A stretch of DNA of 64,000 bases, from positions 1 to 64,000 of the forward strand of contig JBDKTY010000281.1 of assembly GCA_039679945.1 (NCBI GenBank), written 5' to 3'. Source of the stretch: SbD1 sp039679945 (lineage in GTDB: Bacteria > Desulfobacterota > Syntrophobacteria > Syntrophobacterales > Syntrophobacteraceae). How positions within the stretch are numbered: position 1 is the stretch's first letter; each line of letters opens with the position of its first letter. The notes below the pieces were generated by a model. It was given only the letters and a program-made list of their open reading frames with translations. It did not search any database and had not been told where the DNA came from. The position numbers and the translations under genes were made by a program. Below, piece by piece: positions 58,501 to 64,000 of this stretch.

Positions 58501-61403
58501 TCGGCAAGGGAGTAGTTGTCTGGGAGAGCCCGGAAGGGAACCTCCTCAACGTCTTTGCCGAGAAGGAAGAGTATCGCGTTGGGGAAACGGCGAAATTCCT
58601 GGTTCAGAACCCCTATCCGGGCGCCAACGCCCTCATCACTGTTGAGCGCTACGGGACCCTGGAAAGGTGGGTCAGGAAATTCGAGCGCAGTACGGAGGTC
58701 GTTGAGGTCCCCGTCCTTCCTGACTACCTGCCCGGTTTTTATGTCTCGGTTATGGTCATGTCACCCCGTGTCGAGAAACCGCTCGGACCCGGAGGCGAGG
58801 ACCTGGGGAAACCCGCTTTCCGCATGGGTTACGCGAAAATTGAGGTAAAAGACCCCTTCAAGGAAATAGCTGTCCAGTGCAAGACGGACAAGGAAGTCTA
58901 CAAGCCGCGCGAAAACGTGGAACTGGAATTCGAAGCGCGCCCAAGGAACCTCGCCGACGGTGAGAAATCCTCGCCGATAGAGGTTGCGGTCGCCGTTCTG
59001 GACGAGGCTGTATTCGATCTGCTGAAGCAGAAGAAGCAGGCTTTCGACCCGTACCAGGGATTCTATCACCTGGAAGACCTCGATCTTCAGAACTACAACC
59101 TGCTGATGCAACTCATCGGACGTGAAAAGCTTGAAAACAAGGGGGCGAGCCCGGCCGCCGCGGCCGGTTTCGACCTCAGCATGAGGTCGGTCTTCAAATT
59201 CGTGAGCTACTGGAACCCCTCCCTGCGCCTCGACGACCAGGGCAAGGCGAAAGTCCGCTTCCAACTGCCCGACAATCTCACGGGATGGCGTGTCCTCGCG
59301 ATGGCTGTAACTCCAGGAGATCGGATGGGCCTGGGAGAATGCACTTTCAAGGTCAACCAGTCTACTGAAATACGGCCCGTGATGCCGAACCAGGTGCTCG
59401 AAGGCGATAGTTTTTCAGCCGGTTTCACCGTGATGAACCGAACCGGAGAGGCTCGCACCATAGAGGTGAAGATCATGGCCGAGGGTCCCTGCGAGCCGCT
59501 GGAGGGTGGGGCCGCGGTCGGGCAGGTTTGTGGCATGAATCAGACGATTACGGCGGAGCCTTACAAACGCTACACGGTGAGGCTGCCGATAAAGGCGACC
59601 GGCGCGGGTGAGATTGTCATCACGGCACAGGCCGGTGATGCGCGGGATCGGGATGGAATGCGGCATACCCTGAAGGTGGGCAAACAGCGGCCCCAGGAGG
59701 TCGCGGCCGTCCACGGAAGCATCGTTACCGGAGAGGCTTCGGAGAGCATTGCATTCCCCGATAATATGCGGGTCGACGTGAGCCGGGTGAATGTGTCGCT
59801 TGCGCCCACCATTGTTGGTGGTCTGGACGGCGCTTTCCGGTTCATGAAAGAGTATCCCTATGAGTGCTGGGAGCAGAAACTGAGCAGAGCGGTATTGGCG
59901 GGAGTTTTCCCCAACCTTGCTCCCTACCTGCCGAAAAGCATTTCCTGGGAGGAGAGCAAGGCGGTCGCCGACAAGGCGCTCGCCCTGGCCGTGGAATTCC
60001 AGGCGCCAAACGGCGGAATGGCCTTCTATATTCCCAAGGACGACTATGTCAGCCCCTACTTGAGCGCTTTTACGGCGTTGGCGTTCAACTGGCTGCGTGA
60101 ATCAGGGCATGTGCCCCCCGCGCCCGTCGAGGAAAAGCTACACAAGTACCTCAGGGACTATCTCAAGCGCGATGAGGACAGGAACTCATGGGGCGCTGCC
60201 GTTGCGGACATACGCGCAGTGGCGCTTGTCGCCCTCTCGGGCCGGGGCAAGGTGCAGCGCGGGGACCTCGATCGCCACTGGCGGCATCTCCCGGAGATGA
60301 GCCTGTTCGGCAAGGCCAGCTTCCTGGAAGCTCTGACCAGAGCGCCCGATACCGCGGACATGCGCCGTGAAACACTCAGGGACATACTCGCTCACGCGGA
60401 CCAGAGCAGCGGAACGATCCGGTTCAACATAAAGCCCGATCCCGCGCTGTACCAGGTGCTGTCATCCTCGGTGAGGGACAATGCGGCTATCCTTCTGGCA
60501 TTCCTGTCCCTGCAGTCCGCCGATCCGGGGGCGAGCGAACTTAAGGATATTCCCGTTCGACTGATGCGAACTATTTCTCTTGGGCGAAAGAGCCGCGACC
60601 ACTGGGCCTCCACACAGGAGAACCTCTTCGCGGCGATGGCTGCCCTGCGTTACAGCAAGCTCTACGAGGGGAACGCTCCCAATATGACCGCCCAGGTGCT
60701 GCTTGGCCAGCAGGCCCTTGGGGAAGCGAAGTTCGAGGGGCTCTCCTCGCCGCCGAAGGAGCTTGAATACAAGACCCAGGATAGCGACAGGGGGCGCAAG
60801 ACGTCGGTGCTTGTCCGCAAGGAAGGGGATGGGCGGCTCTATTATGCGACGAGGCTTGCCTACTCCACTACGGAGGTTGCACCCCAGGACGTGAACGCCG
60901 GAATCGAGATTCACCGGGAATACAGCGTCGAACGCGATGGCGCGTGGGTGCTGCTTGCAAGCCCGATGGAGATCCGGACGGGTGAACTTGTTCGGGTTGA
61001 CCTTTTCGTGTCATTGCCTTCGGAGCGCTATTTCGTGGTCGTGGATGACCCGGTGCCGGGCGGGCTCGAGCCCGTTAACCGGGATCTGGCCACCGCATCC
61101 GAGATCGATGCGGCGAAGGGGCAGTCGCTCTTTGCGGCCAACTCCTTCCGCAACCGTCATGACGACTGGCGCTATTACGGAGCGTCGCGTTGGAGCTTTT
61201 ATCATAAAGAGCTTCGCCATGACAGCGCGCGGTTCTACTCCGAACGGCTCGGGGCTGGGAGATATTACCTGTCCTATACCGCCCAGGCCATGGCGCCGGG
61301 TCAGTTCCTCGCGGCCCCGGCACGGGTGGAGGAGATGTATGATCCGGACGTTTTCGGTAGAACGACCCCCGCGCAACTGAAAGTGCGGGAGGCGGGAGAG
61401 TAG
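55575..61403 (+). CDS. yfhM: Alpha-2-macroglobulin family protein
   Basis: A 1942-residue protein resembling bacterial YfhM. An N-terminal hydrophobic segment (about residues 14-40, ending LAAGEMEE) directs export. The multi-domain MG array is followed by the thioester motif C1431-W-E-Q in YPYECWEQKL, then the alpha-alpha toroid helical domain and a final beta domain. Such proteins trap attacking proteases through the reactive thioester, with the bait region upstream. At 1942 residues it exceeds the roughly 1650 of E. coli YfhM. It is followed by the PBP1C gene (323 bases later), a pairing known in many proteobacteria. No lipobox is evident, unlike E. coli YfhM. Confidence 0.95.
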   Translation: MKSRGSVLNRRTHWVALTGIVLLGLFCVSISKTCPPALAAGEMEEGLKISRITPSGADVPAGRQIVFEFNRPVVPLGNMGRSGSEIPISIEPALSCQWRWLNPSSLACQLDEQHTLALSTKYRVTVNPGIKTEDGKTLAAPVAHSFITQRPKVSSGYFRTWLSPVNPQLTIQFNQPVRKSSLEEHLYFQCEGGAKVAAKVFEDPQYPGNQSRWLVQPAGDLPADRMGDLMVEPGVLAVTGGEPGIEKRKIESFRTLPPFRFLGVQCKNLAGVDIVLSPNPKSSAQTRCNPVAPVSLLFSSPVKTSDLQKATRVTSGAKGSPVGPEIWSEGDYSRLNETHKKGEGYETSFESDSILPFTEYRLQAKPASIKDEFGRPLAAGIDIRFATDHKPPYFSLYKEMSVLEKGLDTDLPVFATNLEQIEFTYETLTSEGKAPAKTQVLPGPRKQDVTTAIRLGIRKLVPAESGIATGKIKTRPAVSDKDTPRYFVAQITPFHVHVKLGHFTTLVWVTDLQTGEPVSGVDVRIQKDVMKDIGRSPEVLSEGRTADNGTADLAGIAKIDPELKLTEGSSGSENPLLFVWCGKGKDIALVPLRYEFQVDSEGSNHQYIPSWNKARHGHIRAWGATAQGIYKVGDTVQFKIYVRDQENRRFVQPPSATYNLKIMDPTSKVVHQRDNITLSEFGAFDGEFPIPKNGAVGYYQFQLGCNFAKLDLYPLQVLVSDFTPSSFKVTTELNGKMFGLGDAVRVTTESRLHSGGPFGNARARINATVEPQPFRPANPQARGFQFDVVQREEDEETVSRGIQNLFETQGKVDDKGDLATEFNIAETPVLYGRMGVESTVRDERGKSVAGRASATYFGRDRYVGLFQEDWTIQEGKPASVQFIVVDQNGNSVPETAAHVIIERLEIKAARVKGAGDAYPTQYEKEWITDQELDITSGPDPKTFEFTPKNSGTVRITASVNDSKGREHKTSMRRWVVGKGVVVWESPEGNLLNVFAEKEEYRVGETAKFLVQNPYPGANALITVERYGTLERWVRKFERSTEVVEVPVLPDYLPGFYVSVMVMSPRVEKPLGPGGEDLGKPAFRMGYAKIEVKDPFKEIAVQCKTDKEVYKPRENVELEFEARPRNLADGEKSSPIEVAVAVLDEAVFDLLKQKKQAFDPYQGFYHLEDLDLQNYNLLMQLIGREKLENKGASPAAAAGFDLSMRSVFKFVSYWNPSLRLDDQGKAKVRFQLPDNLTGWRVLAMAVTPGDRMGLGECTFKVNQSTEIRPVMPNQVLEGDSFSAGFTVMNRTGEARTIEVKIMAEGPCEPLEGGAAVGQVCGMNQTITAEPYKRYTVRLPIKATGAGEIVITAQAGDARDRDGMRHTLKVGKQRPQEVAAVHGSIVTGEASESIAFPDNMRVDVSRVNVSLAPTIVGGLDGAFRFMKEYPYECWEQKLSRAVLAGVFPNLAPYLPKSISWEESKAVADKALALAVEFQAPNGGMAFYIPKDDYVSPYLSAFTALAFNWLRESGHVPPAPVEEKLHKYLRDYLKRDEDRNSWGAAVADIRAVALVALSGRGKVQRGDLDRHWRHLPEMSLFGKASFLEALTRAPDTADMRRETLRDILAHADQSSGTIRFNIKPDPALYQVLSSSVRDNAAILLAFLSLQSADPGASELKDIPVRLMRTISLGRKSRDHWASTQENLFAAMAALRYSKLYEGNAPNMTAQVLLGQQALGEAKFEGLSSPPKELEYKTQDSDRGRKTSVLVRKEGDGRLYYATRLAYSTTEVAPQDVNAGIEIHREYSVERDGAWVLLASPMEIRTGELVRVDLFVSLPSERYFVVVDDPVPGGLEPVNRDLATASEIDAAKGQSLFAANSFRNRHDDWRYYGASRWSFYHKELRHDSARFYSERLGAGRYYLSYTAQAMAPGQFLAAPARVEEMYDPDVFGRTTPAQLKVREAGE

Positions 61404-61725
61404 GCGCGTTTGAGATGAAGTAGCGTTCAGGAAGGCATGGAGGGATGCTCTCAAAAAGCGTGGGGAGCCGCGCCCCCCACACCCCCTTCGCCTCTACGCG
61501 GCTCGTTATGGCGTCCGGGGCGGCGCCCCGCCAGGGCGGGGCAGACGCCGCGGACGCCGAGCGCTCGGCCTCACGCGCTTGCGCGTGTGCTCTATATGTC
61601 GGGAGGTGCGGGGAATCATTGCCCCACTTTTCTTGGGTTCGAAAAGTAACACCTTGAACGTAACTTCGTTTAAGCGATCCCCCAGTCGTTGAGTTACCCG
61701 CGGGATCAGGCATGGGATCAAAGAG
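61404..61725. other. GC-rich palindromic spacer between yfhM and pbpC
   Basis: 322 bases without a supported gene. From about 61460 to 61600 it is built of overlapping inverted repeats, e.g. GGGGCGGCGCCCC and CACGCG-cttg-CGCGTG, and extremely GC-rich. It has the look of a small mobile or REP-like repeat and could act as a terminator or attenuator between the two genes. Confidence 0.5.
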
Positions 61726-64000
61726 ATGTCGCTTGGATTCAGATTAATGCACAAACGGCTTTTGATTGCCTGTTTTTGCATCCTGGGGGGCGTGGTGGCC
61801 TCCCTGGTGTGGAAAACCGTGCATGATCTGCGCCCCGTGCCCGCATCTCTCGACGTCCAAAACTCGGAAATCCGCAAACCCCAGGTGACCGATCGTTATG
61901 GCCGTCTGTTGTCGGTCACTTATCTCAACCGCTGGAACATCAACCCAAAACCTCTTCACGAATTTCCTGAACTCATCCGGGCCGCGTTTGTCGAATCCGA
62001 GGACAGGCGCTTCTACAGCCATTGCGGTGTGGACTGGCTGGCTCGCGGTCATGCCCTGGTTCAAAACGTACTTTCACTGCGAACCGTTCGCGGGGCAAGC
62101 ACTATAACCGAACAGGTCGTGCGCATGCTGAATCCCCGGCCGCGCACTGTCTGGTCCCGTTGGATGGAGGGCATCGAGGCGATGCGCCTGGAGAACCGTT
62201 TTTCAAAGTCCGAAATCCTTGAATTCTACCTCGGGCAGGTCCCCTATTCACACCAGCGAAGAGGGGTTGCGGATGCGGCCCTGTTTTATTTCGACCGCGA
62301 CCTGGAAACGCTTAACGTGCGGGAGACGCTTGCCTTGGCCGTGCTGGTGAGGGCCCCGTCTCATTTCGATCTCAAACGCTCGACCAATGGCGAAAAAGAA
62401 GAGAAAGCCGCGTCACGGCCTGAGTTGAAAAAATCAGCTTCGAAAGCCATGGACAAGGGAATTGCACGCCTTGCCGTACATATGCGGGAGCGTGGTCTTT
62501 TGTCCGATGATCTCTTTCGGGCGGCGCTGGATGGGAAATTCGAATTTTCCAACTCGGACAGAATTATCGAGGCGACCCATTTCGTCCAACAGGTTTTCAA
62601 GACCGCCGGTCCCGAGGCGCTGAGCGCGAACGGGAGACTCTCGAGCACCCTGGATGGAGATCTCCAGAAAAAGGTGCGGCGGATACTGGAAACGAGGCTG
62701 GAATCCCTGAAGGACAGTGATGTGAGGAACGGGGCTGTCCTCGTCTGTGATAATGCAACCGGCGAGGTACTGGCATGGGTCAGCGGCAACCTGGCCGGGG
62801 CTGAGTCGGGCTGGTGGCTGGACGCGGTGAGCGTGCCGAGACAACCCGGTTCGACGCTGAAGCCGTTTCTCTATGCTCTTGCCATCGAGATGGGATGGAC
62901 GCCGGCGACTATGATTGACGATTTCCCGCTGGCGCAACCCGTCAGGTCGGGCCTCCACAGTTTTCACAATTACAGCAGGACCTTCTACGGACCGCTGCGG
63001 CTTCGGGAAGCGCTCGGCAATTCCCTCAACACGCCCGCCGTGCGAACAATTCAGTTCACGGGGACCGCCCGGTTTCTTGAATGGCTCCACCTTCTCGGCG
63101 TCACGGGTTTGAAGCAATCGGCCGATTTTTACGGCCAGGGTCTGGCTTTGGGGGATGGCGAGGTGAGCCTGTTCGAACTTGTTCAGGCATATTCGGTTCT
63201 GGCACGAAAAGGGGAGTTCCGTCCCCTTACGGTCCTGCCGGAGACCGGGAGTTTAAGACCCTGGGCCGGCCCCAGGGCTTTGTCGGATAGATGGTCCTCT
63301 GGTCCCGACACAGTGCGGGATGCGACGTACGCTCCTCTGAATAGAATCATGAGCGAGGAAACGGCCTCCATCATCGCGGACATCCTGTCAGACCCCCAGG
63401 CGCGGAAACTGGAGTTCGGCGAAGGGCACCTGCTGCGTTTCCCGGTGCAAACAGCCATCAAGACAGGGACCTCCACCGATCATCGCGACTGCTGGGCTGT
63501 CGGGTTTTCCAGCAGGTATACGGTGGGTGTATGGATGGGGAATTTCGAACATCGTCCCACCAATGGTATCACGGGGGCCATCGGACCGGCCCTTGTCCTG
63601 CGATCCGTATTCGCGGAACTCAACCGGTACACTGAATCCGGCCCACTCCCGGTGAGTTCGGGGCTCGAGGTCGTTCGGATTTGCGCCTCAACCGGGCTTG
63701 TGGCCGGTCCGGGGTGTCCGGGGATAAACGAGTTGTTCCCGCGCGAGAGGGCGCCGGTCGAGACGTGTTCCCTTCACTCCGGCGGCAAACCGGGCAATGC
63801 CGGACAATATCCAAACGAAGCCCATAATAACTCCGCCGCGAGCGCCGGCGCTCAGCGGACCGGCGGCGACACCCCTGACTACAATCATGGGAGGATTTAC
63901 CAAACAGGTGGAGCAGCCGGTTTTGAAAATCCAACTGCTCTTCAGCACGAAAACCTTGCGGGCCATCGCCCGGGAAGGGCGGAGGATGAGGGCGCTGCTT
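61726..64000 (+). CDS. pbpC: Penicillin-binding protein 1C (3' end beyond the window)
   Basis: A class A PBP; 758 residues are visible before the window ends. An N-terminal transmembrane segment (LLIACFCILGGVVASLVW) leads to the GT51 transglycosylase domain with FVESEDRRFYSHCGVDW (catalytic Glu) and RGASTITEQVVRM. The transpeptidase domain has the active-site motifs QPGSTLKPF (SxxK), GNSLNTPAV (SxN) and KTGTSTDHRD (KTG). It polymerises and crosslinks peptidoglycan in the periplasm. It sits directly downstream of the A2M gene, as in E. coli yfhM-pbpC, which supports the subtype. ATG at 61726 is preceded by the purine-rich AAAGAG. Confidence 0.94.
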   Translation, partial: MSLGFRLMHKRLLIACFCILGGVVASLVWKTVHDLRPVPASLDVQNSEIRKPQVTDRYGRLLSVTYLNRWNINPKPLHEFPELIRAAFVESEDRRFYSHCGVDWLARGHALVQNVLSLRTVRGASTITEQVVRMLNPRPRTVWSRWMEGIEAMRLENRFSKSEILEFYLGQVPYSHQRRGVADAALFYFDRDLETLNVRETLALAVLVRAPSHFDLKRSTNGEKEEKAASRPELKKSASKAMDKGIARLAVHMRERGLLSDDLFRAALDGKFEFSNSDRIIEATHFVQQVFKTAGPEALSANGRLSSTLDGDLQKKVRRILETRLESLKDSDVRNGAVLVCDNATGEVLAWVSGNLAGAESGWWLDAVSVPRQPGSTLKPFLYALAIEMGWTPATMIDDFPLAQPVRSGLHSFHNYSRTFYGPLRLREALGNSLNTPAVRTIQFTGTARFLEWLHLLGVTGLKQSADFYGQGLALGDGEVSLFELVQAYSVLARKGEFRPLTVLPETGSLRPWAGPRALSDRWSSGPDTVRDATYAPLNRIMSEETASIIADILSDPQARKLEFGEGHLLRFPVQTAIKTGTSTDHRDCWAVGFSSRYTVGVWMGNFEHRPTNGITGAIGPALVLRSVFAELNRYTESGPLPVSSGLEVVRICASTGLVAGPGCPGINELFPRERAPVETCSLHSGGKPGNAGQYPNEAHNNSAASAGAQRTGGDTPDYNHGRIYQTGGAAGFENPTALQHENLAGHRPGRAEDEGAA

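Overview
The window looks like a chromosomal segment of a sulfate- or sulfite-respiring member of the Desulfobacterota (former Deltaproteobacteria). The basis is a complete bacterial-type dissimilatory sulfite reductase locus (dsrD, dsrA, dsrB, dsrN, dsrC), a tetraheme cytochrome c3, a nine-heme cytochrome c, TAXI-type TRAP transport genes and a moderately GC-rich, densely coding sequence. No rRNA, CRISPR array, insertion sequence or prophage is visible. The species cannot be named from the sequence alone.

Layout. 1-2014: end of a TAXI solute-binding protein gene, then an FKBP isomerase and a TPR protein on the minus strand. 2424-8349: sulfite reduction block, with dsrD unusually placed ahead of dsrA, then dsrB, dsrN, dsrC, a two-cluster ferredoxin and a divergent cytochrome c3. 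8866-13520: hydrolase-OsmC fusion, HPF-cold-shock fusion, CorC-like membrane protein and a cysteinyl-tRNA-synthetase-like protein that lacks zinc ligands. 13661-17960: minus-strand envelope genes (NTF2-like secreted protein, nagZ, orphan FtsX-like permease, metallo-hydrolase). 19212-25891: a tight minus-strand operon prmC, murA, DHS-like gene, cyclophilin-like gene, fmdB-like gene, hemC, cobA/hemD, cupin; hemC and cobA/hemD make the precursor of the siroheme used by DsrAB. 26312-34681: diguanylate cyclase, U32 protein, dprA, topA, prepilin peptidase, rsmE and a zinc-ribbon acidic protein. 34741: tRNA-Phe, followed by a second, orphan tRNA 3' end.

35167-48197: nine-heme cytochrome; cstA with a 90-residue protein and two unfused ArsA-like ATPases, the first apparently using an ATT start codon; then a complete TAXI-TRAP system (binding protein, DUF1850 protein, fused permease) followed by a class IV aminotransferase. 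49093-55013: a chemoreceptor with a c-heme sensor domain, a regulator fusing a degenerate KaiC-like domain to HTH and cupin domains, a 58-residue protein and a glutamate-synthase-domain protein. 55575-64000: a very large alpha-2-macroglobulin and penicillin-binding protein 1C (running off the end), a pair known from other proteobacteria as periplasmic defence plus peptidoglycan repair.

Several gaps carry diverged copies of the same dispersed repeat blocks (around 18.2-18.5, 42.1-42.5 and 48.5 kb), and several carry palindromes suited to regulator binding. The candidates most worth a second look are the cstA/ArsA-pair cluster, the KaiC-like/HTH/cupin regulator, the tRNA remnant, the zinc-less CysRS-like protein and the motif shared by the ferredoxin and cytochrome c3 upstream regions. 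All identifications rest on reading motifs by eye, without database searches.
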